From Streptomyces sp. R302 (GTDB lineage Bacteria > Actinomycetota > Actinomycetes > Streptomycetales > Streptomycetaceae): 64,000 bases of DNA. Shown in pieces: positions 28,918 through 37,052 of this stretch (its first letter is position 1; each line of letters opens with the position of its first letter). The notes below the pieces were generated by a model, which saw only the letters and a program-made list of their open reading frames with translations, was not told the DNA's origin and did no database searches. The DNA lies in the NCBI RefSeq assembly GCF_012927245.1, contig NZ_JABBGE010000006.1, positions 62,001 to 126,000 on the forward strand. Reading direction: 5' to 3'. Made by a program: the position numbers and the translations under genes.

Positions 28918-28969
28918 TCATCATCACCGGATGGCGGCGCACACCGAAGAGCCCGCGACACGAAGACCG

Positions 28970-29035
28970 TTGACACCCTCCACCGCGCTTCGTATCGTCG
29001 CGACACAATTTCGAACAACGCCCGATATTTCGAAC
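28970..29035 (+). promoter_or_regulatory. Promoter and direct repeat before the dehydrogenase
   Basis: TTGACA (28970-28975) and TATCGT (28993-28998) with a 17-base spacer form a very good vegetative-type promoter. Just downstream, ATTTCGAAC occurs twice (29008-29016 and 29027-29035), 19 bases apart, and may be a regulator site. Confidence 0.6.
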
Positions 29036-29087
29036 GGTGGGAGTCCCCCATGTGTTCCACTCGCTCCGGCGCCCGGGACGGCTCCCC

Positions 29088-30104
29088 GTGAGCCCTCGGG
29101 GGAAGGCCGTCGTCCTCGACGCTCCCGGGACGGCCCGCCTCGTGGCGCACACGCCCCGGCGGCCGGGGCCCGGCGAGGCCCTGGTGCGCGTGCACGCCGT
29201 CGGGATGTGCGGGAGCGACCGCGACGTCTACCTGGGCCGCCGCCCCGCTCCGTACGTGCGCTATCCACTCACCCCGGGCCACGAGTGGTCCGGCACCGTG
29301 ACCGACGTGGGAGAGGGCGCGCCCGCGTCCCTGATCGGCCGCAAGGTCGTGGGCGAAGGGCTGCGGAACTGCGAGACCTGCGCCCCCTGCCGCGCCGGCG
29401 AGACCAACCTGTGCGCCGCCGGCTACGACGAGACGGGGTTCACCCTCCCCGGTGCGATGGCCCCCACTCTGACGCTCCCCGCCCGTCTGCTGCACACACT
29501 GCCGCCGGACGCCGACCTCACCGCCGCCGCGTTCCTCGAACCCGCCGCCTGCGCGGCCGCCGCCGTCCTCAAGGCGAGCCCCCTGCCCGGCTCACGGGTG
29601 GCCGTCGTCGGCTCCGGCGCCCTCGGCCTGCTCGCCGCACAGCTCCTCGGCGCCTTCTCGCCGAGCGAGCTGACGGTCGTCGGCACGAGCCCCGGCCGAG
29701 CCGGTCTGGCCGACCGCTTCGGAGCCACCGCCTACCGCACGTGGGACCACTCCTCCGGTCTCGCGGGCTTCGACGCCGTGATCGACGCCGTGGGCGCGCG
29801 GTCGACCGCGCGCGCCGCGGCGTCCCTGCTGCGGCCGGGAGGACGCCTGGTGCTCACCGGCATCCCGGTCCACGGGGCGGAGAGGCTCGATCCCGCCCGG
29901 GTCGTCGCACGGCAGCTGTCGATCGGAACCGCCCTGGGAGCCTCGTCCGGCGCGTGGTCGTACGCCGTACGCGCCTTCTCCGCGGCACGGCTGACGCCGC
30001 TCGAACTCCTCACGCACCAGCTGGGCGTCGAGGAGTTCGAACGGGCCATGGACCTCACGGGCAGCGGCGATGTCCGCGTCGGGAAGGTCCTGCTCCTGCC
30101 CTAG
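29088..30104 (+). CDS. Zinc-dependent alcohol/polyol dehydrogenase (MDR family)
   Basis: A 338-residue medium-chain dehydrogenase. Catalytic zinc ligands are in GMCGSDR and GHEWSG, structural zinc is held by the four-Cys set CETCAPCRAGETNLC, and the Rossmann motif is VAVVGSGALGLLAAQLLG. Such enzymes oxidise sorbitol, xylitol, arabitol or threonine. GTG 29088 is chosen because the family N-terminus KAVVLDAPG follows directly; an alternative GTG at 29037 in the same frame would add 17 residues. A strong promoter lies upstream and a MITE begins at the last base of the stop codon. Pentose or polyol metabolism is inferred from context. Confidence 0.85.
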   Translation: MSPRGKAVVLDAPGTARLVAHTPRRPGPGEALVRVHAVGMCGSDRDVYLGRRPAPYVRYPLTPGHEWSGTVTDVGEGAPASLIGRKVVGEGLRNCETCAPCRAGETNLCAAGYDETGFTLPGAMAPTLTLPARLLHTLPPDADLTAAAFLEPAACAAAAVLKASPLPGSRVAVVGSGALGLLAAQLLGAFSPSELTVVGTSPGRAGLADRFGATAYRTWDHSSGLAGFDAVIDAVGARSTARAAASLLRPGGRLVLTGIPVHGAERLDPARVVARQLSIGTALGASSGAWSYAVRAFSAARLTPLELLTHQLGVEEFERAMDLTGSGDVRVGKVLLLP

Positions 30105-30293
30105 GCCGTGTCTTTCGGATCAGGCCGGATCAGCTCGCGGCGTCCGGTGCCGTGCGTCGCGAGGCGGAGGAGGGAGTCCATGCGGTGGGGGCACCTCCCG
30201 GCGGTAGCCGGGGGGGACATCGGCGACCGACGGCAACGCGGCGAGGCGCGGTGCCGGGCGCCGCGAGCCCGGCATGATCCGGAAGACACGGCC
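30104..30293. mobile_element. MITE-like element with 19-base terminal inverted repeats
   Basis: GGCCGTGTCTTTCGGATCA (30104-30122) is repeated inverted at 30275-30293 with one mismatch. The 190-base element has no coding capacity but has internal hairpin potential around 30195-30220. It begins at the final base of the dehydrogenase stop codon TAG and ends seven bases before the bglC stop on the other strand, so it may also provide termination. A matching transposase is not in the window. Target duplication is unclear. Confidence 0.75.
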
Positions 30294-30300
30294 CAGCGGC

Positions 30301-31782
30301 TCAGAGCCCCGGGATCGCGTTCGCGGCGATGGCCTCGGCGTACCAGCGGGCGCTGCGCTTCGGGGTGCGCAGCTGGGTGGCGTAGTCGACGTGGACGGCG
30401 CCGAAGCGCTTCTCGTATCCGTAGGCCCACTCGAAGTTGTCGAGGAGGGACCAGAGGAAGTAGCCGCGTACGTCCGCCCCGTCGGCGATGGCCCGGTGGA
30501 CGGCCGCGAGGTGCTGGTGGAGGTAGTCGATCCGGTCGTGGTCGTGGATCCGGCCGTCGGCGGCGGGGACGTCGGGGAAGGCCGCGCCGTTCTCGGTGAC
30601 CGCCAGCGGGAGGCCGGGGTGGGCGCGGGAGACGGCCGTCAGGAGGTCGTAGAGGCCGGTGGGGTCGATGGCCCAGCCCATGTCGGTCGTCGCGCCGGGC
30701 GGGCGGTGGAACCGGACGTCCTCGGAGCCGGGCCACGGCGAGTGGTCGCTCTCGCCGTGGGCGTGGTCGGCCGCGGCCGTTCCGGACCCGGGGGCGGAGA
30801 CGACGGCGGGCGTGTAGTAGTTGATGCCCAGGAGGTCGATGGGGGCGCCGATGGCGGCCTCGTCCCCGGGCCTGACGAGGGTGTCCCAGTCGACGACGTG
30901 GGCGGTGTCGGCGAGGAGGTCGTCCGGGTATCCGCCGGAGAGCATCGGGCCGGTGAAGACGCGGTTGGCGACGGCGTCGATGCGGCGGGCCGCGTCGAGG
31001 TCGGCGGGATCCGTGGTGAGCGGGCGGACGTGGTGGAGGTTGAGGGAGACCGTGACCCGGGCGTGGGAGGGCAGGGCCGCGCGCAGGGCGGCGGTGGCGC
31101 GACCGTGGCCGAGGTTGAGGTGGTGGGCCGCGCGCAGCGCGAGGGCGGGGTCGGTGCGGCCGGGCGCGTGGACTCCGGAGCCGTAGCCGAGGAAGGCGGA
31201 GCACCAGGGCTCGTTGAGCGTGGTCCACAGGGCGACCCGGTCGCCCAGGACGTCGGCGGCCAGGGCCGCGTACTCCCCGAAGCGTTCGGCGGTCTCGCGT
31301 ACCGCCCAGCCGCCCCCCGCGGCGGAGCCGCTCGTGTCTCCGGTCTCCAGCGCCTGGGGCAGGTCCCAGTGGTACAGGGTGGCGACGGGCTGGACGCCGG
31401 CGTCGAGGAGTTCGTCGACGAGCCGGCTGTAGAAGTCGAGGCCGGCGGCGTTGGCGGGGCCCCGGCCGCCGGGCTGGATGCGCGGCCAGGCGAGGGAGAA
31501 GCGGTAGGCCTGGAGGCCGAGGTGGGACATCAGGGTGACGTCGGTGCGGTAGCGGTGGTAGTGGTCGCAGGCGAGGTCACCGGTGTCGCCGTTGGCGACC
31601 TTGCCGGGGGTGTGGGAGAAGGTGTCCCAGATGGAGGGGGCCCGGCCGTCCTCGGCGACGGCGCCCTCGATCTGGTACGCGGCGGTGGCCGCGCCCCACA
31701 GGAAGCCGGGCGGGAACCGCAGCCGGTCGACGGCCGCGGAGGCGGGAGCCGTGACGGGGGCGGTGACAGGGGTTGCGGACAT
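30301..31782 (-). CDS. bglC: GH1 beta-glucosidase (BglC type)
   Basis: A 493-residue cytoplasmic enzyme that hydrolyses cellobiose to glucose. GH1 signatures: FLWGAATAAYQIEGA near the N-terminus, acid/base in TTLNEPW (Glu191), nucleophile in AVTENGAAF (Glu397), and SLLDNFEWAYGY. No signal peptide. It is the last gene of cebE-cebF-cebG-bglC, the order known from S. griseus and S. scabies, where cellobiose imported by CebEFG is split by BglC and thereby removes the CebR inducer. Confidence 0.94.
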   Translation of the reverse strand: MSATPVTAPVTAPASAAVDRLRFPPGFLWGAATAAYQIEGAVAEDGRAPSIWDTFSHTPGKVANGDTGDLACDHYHRYRTDVTLMSHLGLQAYRFSLAWPRIQPGGRGPANAAGLDFYSRLVDELLDAGVQPVATLYHWDLPQALETGDTSGSAAGGGWAVRETAERFGEYAALAADVLGDRVALWTTLNEPWCSAFLGYGSGVHAPGRTDPALALRAAHHLNLGHGRATAALRAALPSHARVTVSLNLHHVRPLTTDPADLDAARRIDAVANRVFTGPMLSGGYPDDLLADTAHVVDWDTLVRPGDEAAIGAPIDLLGINYYTPAVVSAPGSGTAAADHAHGESDHSPWPGSEDVRFHRPPGATTDMGWAIDPTGLYDLLTAVSRAHPGLPLAVTENGAAFPDVPAADGRIHDHDRIDYLHQHLAAVHRAIADGADVRGYFLWSLLDNFEWAYGYEKRFGAVHVDYATQLRTPKRSARWYAEAIAANAIPGL

Positions 31783-31843
31783 GGTGGGGTCTCCCTTTGG
31801 CGGAGGAGTTCGTGGAAGAGGAGGAGGAGTGAGTGGCGCGGGG

Positions 31844-32755
31844 TCAGCCCTTGACGGCGCCCTGGGTGATGCCGCCGACGATGTGCCGGCCGAAGAGGGC
31901 GAAGACCAGCAGGAGCGGCAGGGTGCCCATGAGCGCTCCGGCGGTGATGACGGACCAGTCGGTCGACCAGCCGGTGCCGAGCCCGGCGAGGGCGACCTGG
32001 ACGGTCGGGTTGGTGGAGCCGTTCATGACGATGATCGGCCAGAGGAAGTCGTTCCAGGACTGGACGAAGGTCAGCATGCCCAGGACGGCCATCGCCGGGC
32101 GGGCGACGGGGAAGACGACGTGCCAGATCACGCGCAGCGAGTTGGCGCCGTCGACCCGGGCGGCCTCCAGGAGTTCCGTGGGCAGGGCCTGCGAGAGGAA
32201 CTGGCGCATGAAGAAGACGCCGAAGGCGGTGACCAGCACGGGCAGGATCAGCGCCCCGAGGTGGTTGGCGAGCCCCAGGTTCCTGGTCAGGATGAACAGG
32301 GGTACGACGCTGAGCTGCGCGGGCACGGCGAGGGTGGACAGGACCAGGCCGAGCATCACCTTCTTGCCGCGGAAGCGGAGTTTGGCGAAGGCGAAGCCCG
32401 CGAGCACGGAGAAGGTCACCGTGCTGACCGTGACGGCGCCGGCCACGAGCGTGGAGTTGAGCAGGGCGACGCCCATGCCGCGCCCGCCGGCGTTGTGCCA
32501 GACGTACGTCAGGTTCTCGAAGAGGTTGCCGCCGGGCAGCAGCGGCGGCGGGCTGGAGACCACCGCGTGGCTGTCGGTGGAGGCGGCGACCAACGTCCAG
32601 TACAGCGGGAACAGCGAGGCCAGGGCCGCGAGTCCGAGGACGACGTGCGCGAGTCGCCCGGCACGGTGCTGGCCGCCGGCCCGGTCGGCACGGGCGGACG
32701 GTCGCGTCGCCGTCCGGTGAGGGTGGTGGTCGGATGCGGGAGCGGTGGTGGTCAT
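31844..32755 (-). CDS. cebG: Cellobiose ABC transporter permease CebG
   Basis: A 303-residue MalG-type permease with about six membrane segments. The EAA loop reads ELLEAARVDGANSLRVIWHVVFP. ATG at 32755 with GTGGAG upstream starts 13 bases after cebF. With CebF it imports cellobiose and cello-oligosaccharides captured by CebE; ATP is supplied by a separately encoded ATPase (MsiK in Streptomyces). Assignment rests on gene order, CebR boxes and adjacent bglC. Confidence 0.92.
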   Translation of the reverse strand: MTTTAPASDHHPHRTATRPSARADRAGGQHRAGRLAHVVLGLAALASLFPLYWTLVAASTDSHAVVSSPPPLLPGGNLFENLTYVWHNAGGRGMGVALLNSTLVAGAVTVSTVTFSVLAGFAFAKLRFRGKKVMLGLVLSTLAVPAQLSVVPLFILTRNLGLANHLGALILPVLVTAFGVFFMRQFLSQALPTELLEAARVDGANSLRVIWHVVFPVARPAMAVLGMLTFVQSWNDFLWPIIVMNGSTNPTVQVALAGLGTGWSTDWSVITAGALMGTLPLLLVFALFGRHIVGGITQGAVKG

Positions 32756-32768
32756 GGGGTACTCCACG

Positions 32769-33773
32769 TCACTGGGAGGCACGCAGGCGGCGGGTGATCA
32801 GCGCGTTGACGAGCCCGATGAGCAGCAGCAGGCCGAACATGATCCAGGCGACCGCGCTGGCGCGCCCGAGCATGCTGGAGTGGAAGCCCTGGTCGTACAT
32901 GAGGATGCCGAGGGTCTCGTACTGGTGGTCGGTGCCGCCCTGGTAGCCACTCTGGCCGCCGAACAGGTAGGGCTCGCCGAAGAGTTGGGTGGCGCCGATG
33001 GTCGAGACGATCACCGTGAAGAGGATCGTCGGCCGCAGTGCGGGGATCGTGACGTGCAGGAACTGCTGCCAGCGGTTGGCGCCGTCCAGGGCGGCGGCCT
33101 CGTACAGTTCGCGCGGCACGGCCTGCATGGCGGCGAGGTAGATCAGGGCGTTGTAGCCGGTCCAGCGCCAGGTGACGATCACGGAGATCGCGAACTGCGA
33201 GCTCCAGCGGCCGGCCTCCCAGTGCACGGGCCCGGCGCCGAACAGGCCGAGGAACCAGTTGGCCATGCCGCCCTCGGGGCTGAAGATCAGGGCGAAGACG
33301 AGGGTCGCGGCGGCGACCGAGGTCGCGTACGGGGCGAGGAGCGCCGTACGCAGGAACCCGCGGGCGCGCAACCGGTAGTTGAGCAGGTGGGCGAGGCCCA
33401 GCGCCATCAGGAGCTGCGGGACGGTGGAGAGGACGCCGAGGGTGAAGGTGTTGAGGAGCGCGTTCCAGAAGTAGTGGCTGACCTGGCCGGTGAACAGGTC
33501 CGCGTAGTTGCGCAGGCCGACCCATTCGGCGCGGTCGACGTTGTACAGGCTCACCCGGTGGAAGGAGAGCCATCCCGTGTAGAGCAGCGGGAAGAGGCCG
33601 AAGGCGGCGAAGACGAGGAAGAAGGGGGCGACGAGGGCGTACGGCGTGCCCTTGGTGTCCCAGCGGTGCAGGCGGCTGCGCCAGGCCGGGGCCCGGGCGG
33701 GGCGGGACGGGGGCGGCGGGGTGGGCTGCCGGCCTGCGGGGCCGTTGCGGCTGGGTGCGGTCGTGGAGGCCAC
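32769..33773 (-). CDS. cebF: Cellobiose ABC transporter permease CebF
   Basis: A 334-residue MalF-type permease starting at GTG. A Pro/Arg-rich cytoplasmic N-terminus (about 45 residues) precedes LVAPFFLVFAAFGLFPLLYTGW; the EAA loop reads ELYEAAALDGANRWQQFLHVTIP. It partners CebG. The 178-base gap to cebE is unusually long for this operon and contains a 9-base tandem repeat (33884-33942). Confidence 0.92.
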   Translation of the reverse strand: MASTTAPSRNGPAGRQPTPPPPSRPARAPAWRSRLHRWDTKGTPYALVAPFFLVFAAFGLFPLLYTGWLSFHRVSLYNVDRAEWVGLRNYADLFTGQVSHYFWNALLNTFTLGVLSTVPQLLMALGLAHLLNYRLRARGFLRTALLAPYATSVAAATLVFALIFSPEGGMANWFLGLFGAGPVHWEAGRWSSQFAISVIVTWRWTGYNALIYLAAMQAVPRELYEAAALDGANRWQQFLHVTIPALRPTILFTVIVSTIGATQLFGEPYLFGGQSGYQGGTDHQYETLGILMYDQGFHSSMLGRASAVAWIMFGLLLLIGLVNALITRRLRASQ

Positions 33774-33883
33774 GGGCGGTTCCTTCGGTGGTCACGGCCG
33801 TGCGCGTCGGTACGGGGTGGGGGCGGCCGGCTCCCCAGTGGCCGGCAGCCCCCTCCCCCGCGACGACGGCCGGGGGGAGGCGG

Positions 33884-33942
33884 GTGAGGCAGGTCAGGCA
33901 GGTCAGGCAAGTCAGGCAAGTCAGGCAGGTCAGGCAGGTCAG
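33884..33942. repeat. Nine-base tandem repeat between cebE and cebF
   Basis: Six adjacent units GTSAGGCAR (first unit GTGAGGCAG, others GTCAGGCAG or GTCAGGCAA) plus a partial seventh. It lies ten bases beyond the cebE stop, in the untranslated spacer of the operon mRNA. Copy number could vary between strains. Confidence 0.9.
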
Positions 33943-33951
33943 CGAGGACGG

Positions 33952-35262
33952 TTACTGGATGGTGCTGTCGATCTCGCGCACCGTGGCGTCCCACGCCTCC
34001 TGCGGGCTCTTGCCGTTCTGCTCCATGAGCTGGACGCCCGTACCGAACGCGCCCGTCAGGTCCTGGGCGTGCGGGCCCGTCTCGGCGGGCCGGATGGCCT
34101 TGGCGGCGGTGGAGAAGATCCGTCCGGTGGCGGCGTCGGGGCCGATGTAGGCGTTCTTGTAGTCGACGACGCCCGGCAGGTCGTACGCGGCCTGGTTGGC
34201 GGGGATGTTGCCGACCTTCTGGAAGACCTTCACCTGCTGCTCGGGCGCGGTGAGCCAGGCGACGAGCTTCTTCGCCTCGTCCACGTGCTCGCCGGAGGCC
34301 GGCACGGCCAGGAAGGAGCCGCCCCAGTTTCCGGCGGCCGGGGGCTGGGCGATGTTCCACTTGCCCTTGTTGCCGGCGCCGGAGAACTGCTGGATGTTCG
34401 CCTGCTGCCAGGAGGGGCAGACCGTGGTGGCGAAGGTGGACTTGGAGAACGCGGTCTGCCAGGGGGTGTCGAACATCTTCAGGCCCTGGCTGGTCCTGCC
34501 CTGGACGGCCTCGACGGCCAGGTCCCAGGCGGCCTTGACGCTGGGCGAGTCCTTGTAGGCGAGCTTGCCGTCCTTGTAGTACTGGACGGGACTGCTGGAG
34601 ACGACGGCGTTGAACAGGCCGGTGGCGCTGTCCATGAAGTACGTGCCCTTGGGCGCCTTGGCCTGGTACCGCTTGCCCGTCTCGACGAACTTCGCCCAGT
34701 CGCCGGCCCACAACCTGCCGACCGACTCGGGGTCGGAGGGCAGCCCCGCGGCCTTGAACAGGTCCTGGCGGTAGCAGATGGCCATCGGGCCGACGTCGGT
34801 GCCGAGACCGATCGTCCTGCCGTCGCCGGTGGTGGCCTGGTCCCACTTCCAGGGCAGGTAGTTCTTCTTCTCGACGCCGGGGGCGTCGGACAGGTCGGCG
34901 AAGGCGTCGGCGAGGTCCTCGGAGGTGGCGAGGGATATCCGGCCGACCTCCAGGGCCTGGACGTCGTCGAGGCCGCCGCCGGACAGGCGGGTCTGCAGCG
35001 CGGTCCAGTAGTTGCCCTCGACGGTCGTCGGGTTCTCCTTGATGGTGATCTCCGGGTGCTGCTTCATGTACGCGTCGTACAGGCCGGCCTCCTTGTATCC
35101 GAAGGTCCCGAAGGTGCCGACGGTCAGGGTGATCTTCCCGTCGGCGGAGGCGGATCCGCTGCCGGAGGACGAGCAGCCGGCGAGGGCGAGCGCGAGCGTC
35201 GTCGCGGCGGAGGCGAGGACGACGGAGCGGATACGGGCACGCTGCACGGTCGGGCGGGGCAT
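33952..35262 (-). CDS. cebE: Cellobiose-binding lipoprotein CebE
   Basis: A 436-residue family 1 binding protein. Lipobox ALAGCSS places the lipid-modified Cys near residue 30. The mature part shows TLTVGTFGTFGYKEAGLYDAYMKQHPEI, NYWTALQTRLSGGGLDDVQALEVG and GTDVGPMAICYRQDLF, the arrangement of known CebE proteins. ATG 35262 follows GAGGAG. A CebR-type box lies 133 bases upstream, directly after the promoter, so cellobiose-relieved repression is expected. Confidence 0.93.
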   Translation of the reverse strand: MPRPTVQRARIRSVVLASAATTLALALAGCSSSGSGSASADGKITLTVGTFGTFGYKEAGLYDAYMKQHPEITIKENPTTVEGNYWTALQTRLSGGGLDDVQALEVGRISLATSEDLADAFADLSDAPGVEKKNYLPWKWDQATTGDGRTIGLGTDVGPMAICYRQDLFKAAGLPSDPESVGRLWAGDWAKFVETGKRYQAKAPKGTYFMDSATGLFNAVVSSSPVQYYKDGKLAYKDSPSVKAAWDLAVEAVQGRTSQGLKMFDTPWQTAFSKSTFATTVCPSWQQANIQQFSGAGNKGKWNIAQPPAAGNWGGSFLAVPASGEHVDEAKKLVAWLTAPEQQVKVFQKVGNIPANQAAYDLPGVVDYKNAYIGPDAATGRIFSTAAKAIRPAETGPHAQDLTGAFGTGVQLMEQNGKSPQEAWDATVREIDSTIQ

Positions 35263-35394
35263 GGCATCTCCTCGATGCGTCAAGGGCGGGGCGAGGGGTA
35301 CGCCGACGGGTCGCCCGGATGGCGGTGGTCGGCGGGGAAGAGGGGGCCTTCGAAGGCCGGGGGAAGGCCACACGGTGGCGGGGCCGCATCCCGG

Positions 35395-35454
35395 TTTGGG
35401 AGCGCTCCCAAAGGGTGGCGACGAAACCCTGCCGCCCTCTTGACGGTCTGTCAA
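35395..35454 (-). promoter_or_regulatory. cebE promoter with CebR box
   Basis: Read leftward: TTGACA (35449-35454), a 17-base spacer, CAGGGT (35426-35431), then an 18-base perfect palindrome TTTGGGAGCGCTCCCAAA (35395-35412) centred just after the expected transcription start. The core TGGGAGCGCTCCCA is the published CebR operator. Confidence 0.85.
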
Positions 35455-35522
35455 GGCGGTCGGCGGGGGTGGGGACGGGGGCCCGCGCGGGGATGAGCGC
35501 ACGGCGGGACTCGGGGCCGGGC

Positions 35523-35658
35523 GGAGGTGACGGAACTCGGAGGGCGGCGGACGGAGGCCGCGGAACTCGGATGGGCGAAGGCGGCCGGACGGAGGTGACG
35601 GAGACTCAGAGGGCGGCGGGCGAAGGCGGCGGAGCTCGGATGGGCGAAGGCGGCGGGC
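35523..35658. repeat. Two 68-base imperfect tandem copies
   Basis: A unit beginning GGAGGTGACGGA starts at 35523 and again at 35591. Both copies carry GAGGGCGGCGG and CTCGGATGGGCGAAGGCGGC. It fills the space between the cebR stop (35685) and the cebE promoter; no gene is seen in it. Confidence 0.6.
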
Positions 35659-35684
35659 CGGAAGGCCCGTCGCGGCGCGACCCG

Positions 35685-36698
35685 TCAGGCGCTGGCGCGG
35701 AGGATCAGGCGTGTGGGAAGGATCAGCGGAGTGGGGGCCTGTCCGTTGATGAGCGCGACGAGCATGCGCGCCATCTCACGGCCGAGACCCTCTATGGGCT
35801 GGTGCACCGTGGTCAGCGGCGGGTCGGCGATCCGGGCCACGGCCAGGTCGTCGAAGCCGATCACGGCGACGTCGGCGGGGACGCGCCGGCCTGCCCCGCG
35901 CAGGGCGCGCAGCGCCCCCGCCCCCATGTTGTCGCTGGCGGCGAACACCCCGTCGAGGTCGGGGTGGCGTGCCAGCAGCGCGGCCATGGCCTCCGCGCCG
36001 CTCGACTCGGTGAAGTCACCGGCCTGCGGCGGATACGGCTCCAGGCCCGCCGCCAGCATCGCGTCCCGGTAGCCACGGTGGCGGGCGCGCCCCACCTCGG
36101 TGTCGAGGCGTCCGCAGATCGTGGCGACGCGGGTCCGGCCGAGCGAGATCAGGTGCTCGGTCGCCGCGCGGGCTCCGCCGACGTTGTCGACGTCCACGTA
36201 CCACCCGGGGTCTAAACCGACCGGCCGCCCGCCGAACACGACGGGCATCTCCGCCTCCTGCGCCATGCGGGCCAGCGGATCCTCCTCGCGCAGCGCCATG
36301 AGCATCACACCGTCGGCCCCCTTGGACCGGAGCAGCTGCTCCACGCGCCTGCGCCCCCGGTCGGAGGCGGCCAGACACAGCATCAGATGCAGATCGGCCT
36401 CCTCCAGGGCCGCCGCGGCCCCCACGATCACCTGGGCGAAGAACGGATCCGCGAAGATCGACGGATCCTCCCCGGAGACGACCAGGGCCGCCGCGCCGGT
36501 CTGCCGGGTCGCCAGCGCCCGGGCGGTCGGGTTCGGCACGTATCCGAGTCGGTGGACGGCCCGTTCGACCGCCTCGCGTTTGGCGCGGCTGACGTGCGGG
36601 GCGTTGTTGAGCACACGCGAGGCCACCGACCTGGAGACTCCGGCCAGTTCGGCCACCTCGTCGAGGGTCGACTGCCGGCGCGGCACATCTTCGGCCAT
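35685..36698 (-). CDS. cebR: Cellobiose-responsive LacI-family repressor
   Basis: A 337-residue regulator. Helix-turn-helix STLDEVAELAGVSRSVASRVLNNAPHVS at residues 10-37, hinge NPTARALATRQTGAAALVV, ligand domain with ADGVMLMAL and the C-terminal VAVIGFDDLAVARIADPPLTTVHQP. Start ATG 36698 with GGAAGG upstream. CebR represses cellobiose uptake and cellulase genes until cellobiose binds; boxes for it occur at cebE, GH9 and, in variant form, at cebR itself and the GH6 gene. It lies upstream of cebE on the same strand but is separated by its own operator and that of cebE. Confidence 0.9.
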   Translation of the reverse strand: MAEDVPRRQSTLDEVAELAGVSRSVASRVLNNAPHVSRAKREAVERAVHRLGYVPNPTARALATRQTGAAALVVSGEDPSIFADPFFAQVIVGAAAALEEADLHLMLCLAASDRGRRRVEQLLRSKGADGVMLMALREEDPLARMAQEAEMPVVFGGRPVGLDPGWYVDVDNVGGARAATEHLISLGRTRVATICGRLDTEVGRARHRGYRDAMLAAGLEPYPPQAGDFTESSGAEAMAALLARHPDLDGVFAASDNMGAGALRALRGAGRRVPADVAVIGFDDLAVARIADPPLTTVHQPIEGLGREMARMLVALINGQAPTPLILPTRLILRASA

Positions 36699-36735
36699 GA
36701 TCCGCCTTCCTGTCAGGGCCTGAACGCCTGGAAGG

Positions 36736-36787
36736 CTGGAAGCGCTTCCAGTGTCAGGACTGTAAAGCCTGATCGCCGTCATGTGAA
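36736..36787 (-). promoter_or_regulatory. cebR promoter and operator
   Basis: Read leftward: TTCACA (36782-36787), 17-base spacer, TACAGT (36759-36764), then the perfect 16-base palindrome CTGGAAGCGCTTCCAG (36736-36751) at the expected start point. The arms are GGAAGCGC rather than the GGGAGCGC of cebE. Confidence 0.75.
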
Positions 36788-36808
36788 GTGCCGGTTACGC
36801 GAGGCCAC

Positions 36809-36900
36809 TTGACAGTGACGATCAGCGGAACACACGATACGGCCACGCCCCGGACCTCAGGACCGCAGACTGGAAACGCTTCCAATGGGAGCGCTTCCAA
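36809..36900 (+). promoter_or_regulatory. GH6 promoter with two operators
   Basis: TTGACA (36809-36814) and CACGAT (36833-36838) with an 18-base spacer are followed by TGGAAACGCTTCCA (36871-36884) and TGGGAGCGCTTCCA (36886-36899). The second is a hybrid of the GGGAGC and GGAAGC half sites. Confidence 0.7.
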
Positions 36901-37052
36901 GGATCCCGTACGTCCGAGGCGTGCTGGTGTCCCTCCAGGGTGAACCCAACCGCCACACCGGGGACCTCGTACCACCGCACTTCCTCAGTGCGTCGCACCG
37001 CTCGGGACGAGAGCGCGCGACGCGTCCGCCGTCAGGAAACCGAGGTACAGCC

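Noticed and set aside
33884..33942. CRISPR array
   Set aside because: Units are nine bases and directly adjacent, with no spacers and no cas genes in the window.
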